A stretch of DNA of 64,000 nucleotides from Mesorhizobium sp. J8 (GTDB lineage: Bacteria > Pseudomonadota > Alphaproteobacteria > Rhizobiales > Rhizobiaceae): NCBI RefSeq assembly GCF_016591715.1, contig NZ_AP024109.1, positions 2,418,001 to 2,482,000 of the forward strand. The letters are read 5' to 3'. Made by a program: the position numbers and the translations under genes. Position 1 is the first letter of the stretch; each line of letters begins with the position of its first letter. Shown in pieces: positions 8,647-19,026 of this stretch. The notes under the pieces are model-generated. The model worked only from the letters and a program-made list of their open reading frames with translations, had not been told where the DNA came from and searched no databases.

Positions 8647-9288
8647 TCACTCGACTGCGAAGCAGTAGAACAGGCCGTCGCCGCCGGTGCCCTTGAGCGC
8701 CTCCTGGCTGCAGCCGCCCCGCGAGGCATGCGAGGAATTCCACGACTTCGCCGCAGCCGAATCGTCGAGCCCCGTGCGGTCGTGATGGCCCATCATGGCG
8801 GCACCCTCGGCGCCGCTCATCGTCCAGTCGCCGCAGGTCTGGTCGGCGATCCTGGTGCCGTCGGGCTTGGAGCCGGTCAGCATGTCGTGCCGGTTGGGCG
8901 TATCGCCGCGGCCGTTGACCGTCTCGCCCTTTTCGGTCAGCGCCGTCTGCTTGGTGATCCCGTTGGCGTCGCTGTGCAGCGAGGCGACATCGTCGGCGAT
9001 CTTCTCGCCCTTGGCGTTGAACCACGGACCCTTGCCGATGCGGTCGCGCGCATCCTCGGTGCTGGAGGAAAGATAGGCATGCCAAGTCTTGCCGGTGACG
9101 CCGGCCGCTTCCGCGAGCGAGGTGCAATGCGCATCGGCGCCTTTCAGTCCGCCCAGATCGGCGCCCTTGCCAGAGCCGACGCTGGTGACGAAGAAACTCA
9201 TGGTCTTGTCTTGCGAGAGGGCTGCGCCAGCGGATGCGGCAAGTGCCGCGACAGTGGCGATGGCGGCAACGAGAATGGGTCTACGCAT
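8647..9288 (-). CDS. exported protein of unknown function
   Basis: The start chosen is the ATG at 9288, because GGAGGA lies 5 nt upstream of it; a longer frame opens at 9318. The 213-aa product has a signal peptide (MRRPILVAAIATVAALAAS...ALSQD) and a mature domain with paired Cys, including DAHCTSLAEAAG, QTCGDWTMSG, RGGCSQEALKGTGG and FYCFAVE. This pattern resembles periplasmic proteins often annotated as lectin-like in rhizobia. No enzyme motif is visible. Confidence 0.7.
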   Translation of the reverse strand: MRRPILVAAIATVAALAASAGAALSQDKTMSFFVTSVGSGKGADLGGLKGADAHCTSLAEAAGVTGKTWHAYLSSSTEDARDRIGKGPWFNAKGEKIADDVASLHSDANGITKQTALTEKGETVNGRGDTPNRHDMLTGSKPDGTRIADQTCGDWTMSGAEGAAMMGHHDRTGLDDSAAAKSWNSSHASRGGCSQEALKGTGGDGLFYCFAVE

Positions 9289-9302
9289 GTCGGTCCTCCG
9301 GT

Positions 9303-9323
9303 TTCGAATGCCTTGCATTCGAA
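9303..9323. promoter_or_regulatory. perfect inverted repeat upstream of the 9288 start
   Basis: TTCGAATGC-CTT-GCATTCGAA is a perfect 9-bp inverted repeat, 15 bp upstream of the start of the exported protein and about 40 bp past the SDR stop. No T-run follows on either strand, so an operator or 5'-leader hairpin next to the SD is more likely than a terminator. Confidence 0.4.
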
Positions 9324-9363
9324 GAACGTTGCCGGAGCCCGGTTTAATCCGGTCTGAGCTTCT

Positions 9364-10107
9364 TTATTCCGGCTGCCGGTAGGCGACGAAGCGGTTGTGC
9401 TTGGCCTGGAAGATCAGGCCGCTCTCCTTCAATTCCGGGCTTGCCAGCGGCACGATCCGCCTGGCGATCTCGGACGGATGCGGCAGCGTCTCCGGATCCT
9501 CGCCGGGCATGGCCTGGGCGCGCATTGCCGTGCGGGTCGCGCCGGGATCGGCGGCGTTCACCCTCAGCGGCAGGCTTTCGGTCTCATGCGCCCATGAGCG
9601 CATCATCGTTTCGACCGCGGCCTTGGAAGCCGCGTAGGGCGCCCAGAAGGCGCGTGCCGAATGCGCCGCGTTGGAGGTCATGATGATGGCGCGGCCGGCG
9701 TCGGAGAGCCTGAGCAACGGGTCGACCGAACGGATCAGCCGCCAGGTCGAGGTGACGTTGACGGTCATCACCTTCTCGAACGTCTTGGCCTCGACATGGC
9801 CGATCGGCGAGATGACGCCGAGCACGCCGGCATTGGCCACCAATATGTCGAGCTTGCCCCAGCGCTCGTGGATCGCGCCGCCCAGCCGGTCGATGCCGGG
9901 CATGTCGGTCAGATCGAGCGGCACCAGCGTCGCCTGGCCGCGGCCGTCGGCCTTGATCTGGTCGTCGAGCTCTTCCAGCCCGCCCACCGTGCGCGCCACC
10001 GCGACCACATGCGCGCCGGCCGCCGCCAGCTCCCTGGCGATGAAATAGCCAATGCCGCGCGAGGCGCCGGTTACGACCGCCACGCGGCCGGAAAGGTCGA
10101 GAGTCAT
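9364..10107 (-). CDS. short-chain dehydrogenase/reductase
   Basis: The 247-aa product is a classical SDR. GASRGIG (about residues 14-20) is the NAD(P)-binding glycine motif, NAG is at 91-93, and the catalytic Ser, Tyr and Lys appear in MTSNAAHSA and YAASK. It starts 24 bp after the purF stop on the same strand, so it is probably co-transcribed with purF. The substrate is unknown. Confidence 0.88.
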   Translation of the reverse strand: MTLDLSGRVAVVTGASRGIGYFIARELAAAGAHVVAVARTVGGLEELDDQIKADGRGQATLVPLDLTDMPGIDRLGGAIHERWGKLDILVANAGVLGVISPIGHVEAKTFEKVMTVNVTSTWRLIRSVDPLLRLSDAGRAIIMTSNAAHSARAFWAPYAASKAAVETMMRSWAHETESLPLRVNAADPGATRTAMRAQAMPGEDPETLPHPSEIARRIVPLASPELKESGLIFQAKHNRFVAYRQPE

Positions 10108-10131
10108 TTCAGGAATTTCCGTAAAGTGCGA

Positions 10132-11613
10132 TTACGACCCGCCGCTCGCCAGCAGCGACAGCGTGCGCACATTGTCGTGGCCTTCGAAGTCGAGCAGGCG
10201 GGTGGGATACTGTCCGGTGAAGCAGGCGTCGCAGAATTGCGGCTGGTCGTTGTCGCGGCGCGCTTCGCCGACGGCGCGGTACAGTCCGTCGATCGAGAGA
10301 AAACCGAGCGAATCGACGCGGATGAATTCCGCCATCTCCTCGACCGACATGCGCGATGCCAAGAGCTTCGACTTCTCCGGCGTGTCGACGCCGTAGAAGC
10401 AGGACGCGCTGGTCGGCGGCGAGGCGATGCGCATATGCACTTCCTTCGCGCCGGCATCGCGCACCATCTGCACGATCTTCTGGCTGGTGGTGCCGCGCAC
10501 GATCGAATCGTCGACCAGCACCACGCGCTTGCCCTCGATCATGCGGCGGTTGGCGTTGTGCTTCAGCTTGACGCCCATGTGGCGGATCGAATCGCCCGGC
10601 TGGATGAAGGTGCGGCCGACATAGTGGTTGCGGATGATGCCGAGCTCGAAGGGAATGCCGGCGGCCTGTGAGAAGCCGATCGCGGCCGGCGTGCCGGAAT
10701 CCGGCACCGGCACGACGATGTCGGCCTCGACCGGATTTTCCTGCGCGAGCTCGGCGCCGATGCGCTTCCTCACATCATAGACGTTGCGGCCTTCCACCGA
10801 GGAATCCGGCCGCGCGAAATAGACATATTCGAAGATGCAGAAACGCGTCTTCTGCGGCTCGAACGGAAAAATGCTCTCGATGCCTTTGGAGGTGACGACC
10901 ACCATCTCGCCAGGCTTGATGTCGCGCACGAAGCGGGCGCCGATGATGTCGAGCGCGCAGGTTTCGGAAGCGAGGATCCAGGCGCCGTCGAGATCGCCCA
11001 GCACCAGCGGGCGGATGCCGAGCGGATCGCGGCAGCCGATCATCTTCTTGGCCGTCATCGCCACCAGTGAGAAAGCGCCCTCGACCTGGCGCACGGCGTC
11101 GATGAAACGCGAGTTCAAATCGCGCTCCTTGCTGGTCGCGACCAAGTGCAGCAGCGTCTCGGTGTCGGAGGTCGAGGAGAAGATCGAGCCCTGCTTCTGC
11201 AGGGTGCGCTGGACGGTGAGCGCGTTGGTGAGGTTGCCGTTATGGGCGACCGCCAGGCCGCCCTCGGCGAGTTCGGCGAAGAAAGGCTGGATGTTGCGAA
11301 GGCCCGCGCCGCCTGTGGTGGCGTAGCGCGTATGGCCGATGGCGCGGTTGCCCGGCAGGCGGTCGAGCACGTGCTGCTTGGTGAATGTGTCGCCGATCAG
11401 GCCGACATGGCGCTCGACATGGAACTGGGTGCCGTCATAGGAGACGATGCCGGCCGCTTCCTGGCCGCGATGCTGCAAGGCGTGAAGGCCGAGTGTAACG
11501 ATGGCGGCCGCGTCCTGCCGGCCGAAAATGCCGAACACGCCGCATTCGTCATGGAAATGGTCGTCGGCCTCGGCGGAAAGGACTTTGCCTTCGTCTGCCG
11601 TTGAGTCTGCCAT
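10132..11613 (-). CDS. purF: amidophosphoribosyltransferase PurF
   Basis: This is the first committed enzyme of de novo purine synthesis, converting PRPP and glutamine to 5-phosphoribosylamine. The N-terminal Ntn-type glutaminase domain begins after a short propeptide at the Cys of DECGVFG and includes the LQHRGQEAAG motif. The C-terminal phosphoribosyltransferase domain carries VVLVDDSIVRGTTS, the PRPP-binding loop. An in-frame ATG at 11643 would add ten residues (503 aa in all). The 11613 ATG (MADSTADEG) is preferred because GGAG and GAG sequences lie upstream, but this is not certain. purF follows cvpA, a common pairing. Confidence 0.95.
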   Translation of the reverse strand: MADSTADEGKVLSAEADDHFHDECGVFGIFGRQDAAAIVTLGLHALQHRGQEAAGIVSYDGTQFHVERHVGLIGDTFTKQHVLDRLPGNRAIGHTRYATTGGAGLRNIQPFFAELAEGGLAVAHNGNLTNALTVQRTLQKQGSIFSSTSDTETLLHLVATSKERDLNSRFIDAVRQVEGAFSLVAMTAKKMIGCRDPLGIRPLVLGDLDGAWILASETCALDIIGARFVRDIKPGEMVVVTSKGIESIFPFEPQKTRFCIFEYVYFARPDSSVEGRNVYDVRKRIGAELAQENPVEADIVVPVPDSGTPAAIGFSQAAGIPFELGIIRNHYVGRTFIQPGDSIRHMGVKLKHNANRRMIEGKRVVLVDDSIVRGTTSQKIVQMVRDAGAKEVHMRIASPPTSASCFYGVDTPEKSKLLASRMSVEEMAEFIRVDSLGFLSIDGLYRAVGEARRDNDQPQFCDACFTGQYPTRLLDFEGHDNVRTLSLLASGGS

Positions 11614-11700
11614 CTGGTGCTCAAGCTCCGCTAAAGCTGCCATATAGGGCCATCGCCGGCTGAACGCAACGCATGCTGTCAGGCATTCGCAAATAGGTGA

Positions 11701-11722
11701 GGGCAGGCCCGGAGGCCTGCCC
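11701..11722 (-). terminator. hairpin after cvpA
   Basis: GGGCAGGCC-CGGA-GGCCTGCCC is a perfect 9-bp stem starting just past the cvpA stop. The minus-strand sequence after it has only a weak T-tract (ATTTG, 8 nt later). It may be a terminator or attenuator between cvpA and purF, or an mRNA-stabilising hairpin. Confidence 0.5.
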
Positions 11723-11726
11723 GAAA

Positions 11727-12410
11727 TTAGTTTGCCGGGGCGGGAGCGGGGGCCGGTGCCGGGGCGGGCGCCGGAGCAGGTTCGTTGTCGGCGGGCGCCT
11801 CGCCCTCGCTGTCGTCCGGTGCCGGCGCGTTGTCGTCACCGGCGGCAGGCGGCTCAGCCGCCGGCTGGTCGGTGGTGGCCGGAGCGCCGGCCTGCGGCGT
11901 GCCCTTATGCGTGTATTTGTTGACGAGTTCCTCAGTGTTCTCGGGCAACACGCTTTCGAGCTTGGCGCCGATCGTCTCCAGCAACGGCCGCGACTTGGCG
12001 TTGGCGATCCAGGCGGGCGCCTTGGCGCCGGCCAGCCAGTTGAAGAACAGGAGCGCCACCGCGACGACCAGGATGCCGCGGGCCGCGCCATAGAGGAAGC
12101 CGAGCGTGCGGTCGAGCGCGCCGATGCGCGAATCGATGATCCAGTCGGCGAGCTTCATGGTGATGACGGAGACAACGATCAGCGCGATGAGGAAGACGAT
12201 GCCCGCGGAAGCGGCCATCGCGATCTTGTCGTTGTCGATATAAGGCTGAACGTAGGGCAGGACCGGCTTGTAGAAGAAGAACGCCGCCGCCGCCGCCGCC
12301 GCCCAGGAAACCACCGACAGCACTTCGCGGGAAAAACCGCGCACCATGGCGAGCATGGCTGAAACCAGGGTGAAGCCGACGAGAATTCCGTCAAGCAGCG
12401 TAATCGGCAT
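11727..12410 (-). CDS. cvpA: CvpA family membrane protein
   Basis: The 227-aa protein has four predicted membrane helices in the first 130 residues, with the CvpA pattern MPITLLDGILVGFTLVSAML and RGFSREVLSVVSW. After residue about 170 comes a low-complexity acidic tail ending in about nine Pro-Ala pairs. CvpA is needed for colicin V export in E. coli and for envelope homeostasis. Its position upstream of purF matches many proteobacteria. Confidence 0.92.
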   Translation of the reverse strand: MPITLLDGILVGFTLVSAMLAMVRGFSREVLSVVSWAAAAAAAFFFYKPVLPYVQPYIDNDKIAMAASAGIVFLIALIVVSVITMKLADWIIDSRIGALDRTLGFLYGAARGILVVAVALLFFNWLAGAKAPAWIANAKSRPLLETIGAKLESVLPENTEELVNKYTHKGTPQAGAPATTDQPAAEPPAAGDDNAPAPDDSEGEAPADNEPAPAPAPAPAPAPAPAN

Positions 12411-12452
12411 GATCCTCGCCCCACTTCCTGTCTTACGGCCCGACGAGCCGCA

Positions 12453-13855
<1,403 letters not shown>

Positions 13856-13856
<1 letters not shown>

Positions 13857-14461
13857 CAGTTTATTGATTCCAAGAGGTATTTCTGGCGATCCCAATAAAC
13901 CGGCAAGGCCTCATCAATCGTGTCAAAATGAGTGCGGGGCTGTCCATTGCTCTGAGCCCAATTGTCGTATGCCGACCAGCATGCATACCTGAATAAACCG
14001 ACCGCCAAATCGTTCTCACGCCTGACTTCTTCGTGCAGTGTTTCCAACAAGCGTCCAAGTGCGAAGGAGAGACGCTGATTCTGAAGCAGGTGCATGAGAA
14101 GAAATGCGCACCCGATCGCGGCGATAGACGTGTCGTAGCGAGACTCCACTGACCAAAGGGCCAAAACGCCCAATAGATCCTCAATGTCCGAAGGGGCTCC
14201 CAAGCGCCAAATCCGATATAGGCCTGTCACCGCCGCGGCCCGGGCGTAGTCGTCAGTTTGCTTGGCAAGGAATTTCCTCACCAATTTCACATTCTCGGCT
14301 GTCGGATCGCTCGAATAGCAGAACACCAGCAAAGCGGCGTGCGACTCCACCTGAGAAGTTGATCCAAATGACTTCAGGTAATCAGTAAGTTGAATGCGCT
14401 CCTCTTTAGAGATTTCGTACCCCTCAAACTTCATCCGCTGATAGATGTCGCTGAAATCCAA
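13856..14461 (-). CDS. hypothetical protein between dnaB and radA
   Basis: The 201-aa product starts MDFSDIYQRMKFEGYEIS and is largely helical in composition, with segments such as AALLVFCYSSDPTAENVKLV and AAAVTGLYRIW that could be HEAT-like helical pairs. No catalytic motif, signal peptide or membrane helix is visible. The base composition is visibly more A+T-rich than its neighbours and it uses rarer codons, which suggests acquired DNA. It starts 23 bp after dnaB and its stop overlaps the radA start, so it is translated within their transcript. HEAT-like small proteins of this style include immunity proteins, but no function is claimed. Confidence 0.7.
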
Positions 14462-14484
14462 TCAGCCACTCCCAAATCAAGAGA

Positions 14485-15978
14485 TCACTCAAACCTCTCC
14501 GGCAGATGGTGCTCCTCGGCCAGATCGGAGAACCGCGTGAATTCGCCGTGGAAGGCGAGGCTGACGGTGCCGGTCGGTCCGTGGCGCTGCTTGGCCACGA
14601 TCACCTCGGCCTTGCCGCGCGCCTCGTTCATCTCGTTTTCCCACTTGACGTATTCCTCGGTCCCGAGCTTCGGCTCCCGGTTCTTGAGGTAATATTCCTC
14701 GCGATAGACGAACAGCACGACGTCGGCGTCCTGCTCGATAGAGCCGGATTCGCGAAGGTCCGAGAGCTGCGGGCGCTTGTCGTCGCGGCTTTCGACCTGG
14801 CGCGACAGCTGCGACAGCGCGATGATCGGCACGCCGAGTTCCTTGGCAAGCGCCTTGAGGCCCGTGGTGATCTCGGTGATTTCCTGCACGCGGTTCTGCG
14901 AGGCGCGCGCGGAGGAGCCTTGCATCAGCTGGATATAGTCGATGACGATGAGGTCGAGGCCGCGCTGGCGCTTCAGGCGCCGCGCGCGGGCGGAGAGCTG
15001 CGCGATCGAGATACCGCCGGTCTGGTCGATGAACAGCGGGATCTTCTGCATCGTCTGCGAGCAGGCGACAAGTTTTTCGAAATCCATCTCGGTGATTTCG
15101 CCGCGACGGATTTTCGACGACGAAATCTCGGTCTGCTCGGAGATGATGCGGGTGGCGAGCTGTTCCGACGACATTTCCAGCGAGAAGAAGCCGACGACGC
15201 CGCCATTGGCGGCCTTGAACGTGCCGTCGGCCTGCTGCGCCGGCACATAGGCTTCGGCGATGTTGAAGGCGATGTTGGTGGCAAGCGATGTCTTGCCCAT
15301 GCCCGGGCGGCCGGCGAGCACGATCAGATCGGAGGGCTGCAGGCCGCCCATGCGGCGGTCGAGGTCGCGCAGGCCGGTGGAGATGCCGGACAGGTGGCCA
15401 TCGCGCATATAGGCTGCATTGGCCATGTCGACGGCGGTCTTGACCGCATCGTTGAAGCTTTCGAAGCCACCATCGTAGCGGCCGGTTTCAGCGAGCTCGA
15501 ACAGCCGACGCTCGGCGTCCTCGATCTGCTCGGAGGGCGACATATCGACCGGCGCGTCATAGGCGATGTTGACCATGTCCTCGCCGACGGTGATCAGCGC
15601 GCGGCGCGTGGCGAGGTCGTAGATGGCGCGGCCATAGTCGGTGGCGTTGACGACGGTGACTGCTTCGACGGCAAGCCGCACCACATATTGCGCCACCGTC
15701 ATGTCGCCGACCTTCTCGTCGGCCGGCAGGAAGGTCTTCAACGTGATCGGCGTCGCGATCTTGCCCATGCGAATGAGCTCGGACGCGACCTCGAAGATGC
15801 GCCGGTGCAGCGGTTCGTAGAAATGCGCTGGCTTGAGGAAATCGGAGACGCGGTAGAAGGCGTCATTGTTGACGAGGATCGCGCCAAGCAGCGCCTGCTC
15901 GGCCTCGATGTTGTTCGGGGCCTCGCGATAAAGCGGCGTTTCCGCCGCGCCGAATTTCAGTGCCGCCTCTGCCATCAT
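14485..15978 (-). CDS. dnaB: replicative DNA helicase DnaB
   Basis: DnaB is the hexameric 5'-3' helicase of the replication fork. The 497-aa product has the N-terminal collar domain (NNIEAEQALLGAIL at about 22-35) and a RecA-like C-terminal domain with Walker A GRPGMGKT (about 223-230), Walker B LDLIVIDYIQLM, and the SQLSRQVE..DKRPQLSDLRESG loop. It has two adjacent ATG codons at its start. No intein is present. It leads a minus-strand run with the hypothetical gene and radA. Confidence 0.97.
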   Translation of the reverse strand: MMAEAALKFGAAETPLYREAPNNIEAEQALLGAILVNNDAFYRVSDFLKPAHFYEPLHRRIFEVASELIRMGKIATPITLKTFLPADEKVGDMTVAQYVVRLAVEAVTVVNATDYGRAIYDLATRRALITVGEDMVNIAYDAPVDMSPSEQIEDAERRLFELAETGRYDGGFESFNDAVKTAVDMANAAYMRDGHLSGISTGLRDLDRRMGGLQPSDLIVLAGRPGMGKTSLATNIAFNIAEAYVPAQQADGTFKAANGGVVGFFSLEMSSEQLATRIISEQTEISSSKIRRGEITEMDFEKLVACSQTMQKIPLFIDQTGGISIAQLSARARRLKRQRGLDLIVIDYIQLMQGSSARASQNRVQEITEITTGLKALAKELGVPIIALSQLSRQVESRDDKRPQLSDLRESGSIEQDADVVLFVYREEYYLKNREPKLGTEEYVKWENEMNEARGKAEVIVAKQRHGPTGTVSLAFHGEFTRFSDLAEEHHLPERFE

Positions 15979-16173
15979 ATCCCCGATTTCGATCCCGCTT
16001 TCCTCGATACCAGAACGGGACAGGCCGGTGCTGACTTAAATGCAACACTCAGTTTCGAACCGGCCTTGATACTCGCGATTCACAGCCAAATTTTCTCGTG
16101 GAAAGAATGGTCATTGACTCGAATCGAAGAGGAAAAAGGATAGCCCTTCACACGAGAACAAAACAAGAAAATT

Positions 16174-17139
16174 CTATCCCAGCGCGTCGCCCCAATCCGC
16201 CCGCCGCGCCGCCTTGAAAACCTCGCCGTCGCGCTTGCTGAACAACTGCTCCTCCGCGCTGCCGTCCGGCTGGCAGAGTTTCAACATCACCTTGCCGGAG
16301 CCGCCTTTGGGCGGCGCAAGCACCCGCGCGGTGCGCGCCGGTGCCGGCTGCCGGGAGGCGGCGAGGTAGATGAACTTCTCGTCCTCCCACGGCACGTCGG
16401 CTTCCTTGACCAGGCGATGCAGGCGCGAGCGGGCGACGCGGCGCGAAAAATGGCACCAGTCGGGCGGCGCGAGCGGGCAGGGTGCCTCGTGCGGGCAGGG
16501 CGCCAGCACGTGGGCGCCGGCGTCGATCAGCTGCCGCCGCGCCGCAAGGATGCGCTGCCAGCCGGCGGGCGTGCCGGGCTCGACCACGAGCAGCGTGTCG
16601 CCGGTCAGTTGCCAGAGGCGGCCGACGAGCTTCGGCAGCGAAGCCGGCGCGACCTCATCGAGTACATAGGCGATGCCGACGAGATCGGCGGGCCTGAGGT
16701 CGTCGAGATCGATGGTGGCGTCACCGGCGACCCATTCGGTGCCGGCGCCGATTGTGCCAGCCGCGAGCGACTGCCCGACCTTGCGTACAGCGGCGCTTGC
16801 TTCGACCAGAACCGCCTGCTCCAGCTCCGGCCAGGTGTCTGTCGTGGCCCAAAGCATGGTGCCAGGCCCGGCGCCGATGTCGAGCAAGGTCCTCGGCTGG
16901 AAATCCGGGCGCGCACCGGCCAGCGCATCGAGGCTGGCGCGGACCGCGGCATAGGTGGCTGGCAGCCGCGTCGCCAGATAGGCCTTGACCGCCATCTCCT
17001 CGCCCATATGCAGGCGGCCGTCGCGCAACTCGGCGCGGTAACGTTCGGAAAGCGTCCGCGCCGCCTGCTTCAGCGCCGCCAGCGGCACCTTGTCCAGGAG
17101 GCTGTCGACGCCTTGCCGGAGCAGGGCGGGCAATTCCAC
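16174..17139 (-). CDS. Rsm22-type small ribosomal subunit methyltransferase-like protein
   Basis: The 321-aa product has a class I methyltransferase SAM motif LLDIGAGPGTM (about 84-94) and the hallmark Rsm22/METTL17 cysteine region CPHEAPCPLAPPDWCHFS, where mitochondrial homologues bind an Fe-S cluster. The mitochondrial relatives act in small-subunit assembly. In bacteria the role is presumed to be ribosome-related but is poorly defined. The gene ends near 16174, and ynfA lies upstream with a palindromic repeat between them. Confidence 0.85.
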   Translation of the reverse strand: MELPALLRQGVDSLLDKVPLAALKQAARTLSERYRAELRDGRLHMGEEMAVKAYLATRLPATYAAVRASLDALAGARPDFQPRTLLDIGAGPGTMLWATTDTWPELEQAVLVEASAAVRKVGQSLAAGTIGAGTEWVAGDATIDLDDLRPADLVGIAYVLDEVAPASLPKLVGRLWQLTGDTLLVVEPGTPAGWQRILAARRQLIDAGAHVLAPCPHEAPCPLAPPDWCHFSRRVARSRLHRLVKEADVPWEDEKFIYLAASRQPAPARTARVLAPPKGGSGKVMLKLCQPDGSAEEQLFSKRDGEVFKAARRADWGDALG

Positions 17140-17165
17140 CTCAGGCTCCCTTGGAATTGAGGAGA

Positions 17166-17217
17166 TAGAGCATGATGTCGTCCGAAAACCGCGTCACACT
17201 TTTCGGCATCATGCTCT
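17166..17217. repeat. palindromic repeat (GAGCATGATG family)
   Basis: GAGCATGATG (17168-17177) pairs with CATCATGCTC (17207-17216), enclosing CCGAAAACCGCG and CACTTTTCGG. On the minus strand the core reads AAAAGTGTGACGCGGTTTT. The same core, AAAAGTGCGCAGCGGTTTT, is in the array at 34662-34870, so both belong to one family. The right end overlaps the last two codons and stop of ynfA. Confidence 0.8.
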
Positions 17218-17529
17218 AGGCGCCAGCAGGATGACAGAGGCGCCGGCGATGCAGATCGCCGCGCCCGCCAGGTCCCAGCGGTCGGGGCGCACGCCTTCGA
17301 CCAGCCACAGCCAGCCGAGCGAGGCGGCGATGTAGATGCCGCCATAGGCGGCATAGGCTCGTCCCGCCGCGTCGGTGTCGACCAACGACAGCAGGAAGGC
17401 GAACAGCGCCAGCGAGGCGAGTCCGGGGAGAAGCCAGAGCGGCGATTTCTCCAGCCGCCACCACGCCCAGAACGAGAAGCAACCGGCGATCTCGGCCAGG
17501 GCGGCTGCGATATAGATGAGGTAGGTCAT
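17209..17529 (-). CDS. ynfA: YnfA family membrane protein
   Basis: The 106-aa product matches the UPF0060/YnfA family over its full length: [20 protein letters not shown] at the N-terminus, four membrane helices, and [19 protein letters not shown] in the middle. The family resembles small multidrug transporters; its physiological substrate is unclear. Its ATG lies one base after the T-run of the cfa terminator hairpin, leaving no normal leader or SD. The final Arg-Ala and stop are encoded by the palindromic repeat. Confidence 0.92.
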   Translation of the reverse strand: MTYLIYIAAALAEIAGCFSFWAWWRLEKSPLWLLPGLASLALFAFLLSLVDTDAAGRAYAAYGGIYIAASLGWLWLVEGVRPDRWDLAGAAICIAGASVILLAPRA

Positions 17530-17530
17530 G

Positions 17531-17557
17531 AAAAAGGTCTCGCGAACGAGACCTTTT
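17531..17557 (-). terminator. terminator of cfa abutting the ynfA start
   Basis: AAAAGGTCTCG-CGAA-CGAGACCTTTT is an 11-bp perfect stem with a 4-base loop. On the minus strand it ends in five T's, then C and the ynfA ATG. It is about 40 bp past the cfa stop. The position suggests cfa termination, and possibly control of ynfA initiation by the same structure. Confidence 0.75.
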
Positions 17558-17595
17558 CACGGCGTCAGGCCGTAATGGCAAGCGGCATTGCGTTT

Positions 17596-18882
17596 CTATT
17601 CAACCTTCTTGCGGCGGGTCGGCTTGGACGGGGCAGGCGCGGCCGGCTCCTTGTGGCCGATGTCGCGCAGCTCCAGCGCCTTCTCGCATTTGGCCATGTA
17701 GTCGCGCGTCATCGGCAGCGTGTCGTTCTTCTTGGCGATCTGGAACTGGAAGATCACCAGGTCCTGCCAGCGGAAGGCGGCCTCGGAGGCGGCGAGGTAG
17801 AACTCCCACATCCTGCAGAAGCGCTCGTCATAGATCGCCTTCGCCTTGTCGCGGTTGGCGGCAAAGCGCGCGCCCCAATGCTTGAGCGTATCGGCGTAAT
17901 GAAGCCGCAGGATCTCGATGTCGGTGACGACGAGGCCCGACTTCTCGATCGCCGGCAGCACCTCCGACATCGCCGGGATATAGCCGCCGGGGAAGATGTA
18001 TTTGCGGATGAAGGCGCTGGTGGCCCACGGCACGCCGGAGCGGCCGATGGTGTGAAGCAGCATGACGCCGTCCGGCTTCAGAAGCGTCGCGGCCTTGTCG
18101 AAGAAGGTGCGGTAGTGGTTGACGCCGACATGCTCGAACATGCCAACCGAGACGATGCGGTCGAAGCGCTCGTTGATGTGGCGGTAATCCTTGAGGTCGA
18201 AATGCACGCGGTCCTGCAGCCCCTGCGCATGCGCGCGGTCGGTGGAGACGCCGTGCTGCTCCGTCGACAGCGTCACGCCTTGCACATCGACGTCGAAAGC
18301 CTTGGCGAGGTAAAGACCGAGGCCGCCCCAGCCGGATCCGATATCGAGCACCGTCTGGCCGGCCTTGAGCCGGAGCTTGGCGGCAATGTGGCGCTTCTTG
18401 GCGAGTTGCGCCTCGTCCAGCGTCATGTCGGGCTGTTCGAAATAGGCGCAGGAATACTGCATGTCCTCGTCGAGGAAGAGCTTGTAGAGCTCGCCGGACA
18501 GGTCGTAGTGCCGCTCGACGTTGCGGCGCGAGCGCGAGGCGGTGTTGATCTGCTGCAGCCGGCGGAAGGCGTGGCGCAGGCCCTCGATCGCCTTCGACCA
18601 GGTCACGTCGATGCCGCTTGAGCCCATGTTCTGGAACGCGATACGCATCAGGCCGAGAACGCCGCCCTCGAGGACGTCGAGTTCGCCGTCCATGTAGGAT
18701 TCGGGCACCGCCAGCATCGGGTCGAAGGTGATGGCGCGCTCGGCATGCGAGGTCCTGATATGGATATGCACCGGCTCGCCGCTGCCGTCGCCGAACTTAT
18801 GCGTCGTGCCCTTCGGGCCGGTCACCTTGAGGTCGCCGACGCGCACCAGGCGTTCGAGAACGTGTTTCAACAGGATATTCAT
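17596..18882 (-). CDS. cfa: cyclopropane-fatty-acyl-phospholipid synthase
   Basis: The enzyme methylenates unsaturated acyl chains of membrane phospholipids using SAM. The start MNILLKHVLERLV is chosen because GAGGGG lies upstream; the frame extends to 19026 without family support. The 428-aa product has the SAM motif VLDIGSGWGGLGLYLA, the substrate region ERHYDLSGELYKLFLDEDMQYSCAYF, and FEHVGVNHY. A Lys-rich tail (KPTRRKKVE) ends it. It is a single transcription unit with its own terminator. Confidence 0.93.
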   Translation of the reverse strand: MNILLKHVLERLVRVGDLKVTGPKGTTHKFGDGSGEPVHIHIRTSHAERAITFDPMLAVPESYMDGELDVLEGGVLGLMRIAFQNMGSSGIDVTWSKAIEGLRHAFRRLQQINTASRSRRNVERHYDLSGELYKLFLDEDMQYSCAYFEQPDMTLDEAQLAKKRHIAAKLRLKAGQTVLDIGSGWGGLGLYLAKAFDVDVQGVTLSTEQHGVSTDRAHAQGLQDRVHFDLKDYRHINERFDRIVSVGMFEHVGVNHYRTFFDKAATLLKPDGVMLLHTIGRSGVPWATSAFIRKYIFPGGYIPAMSEVLPAIEKSGLVVTDIEILRLHYADTLKHWGARFAANRDKAKAIYDERFCRMWEFYLAASEAAFRWQDLVIFQFQIAKKNDTLPMTRDYMAKCEKALELRDIGHKEPAAPAPSKPTRRKKVE

Positions 18883-19026
18883 GACCAAATGTCCCCTCAG
18901 TCGGATCACCCGGTAATCGGACTGGAATGCCAAGCGGAAGTGCCATGGCGTGTCACCCGCGTCCAATCGACGCGCCACGCTGTAATGTGCACAAGATATA
19001 GGGCGTCGAAAAGTTCCTTTTGGCAC

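Noticed and set aside
11730..11780. Pro-Ala-coding repeat at the cvpA end as a microsatellite feature
   Set aside because: It is a low-complexity tail common in alphaproteobacterial membrane proteins and does not break the frame.
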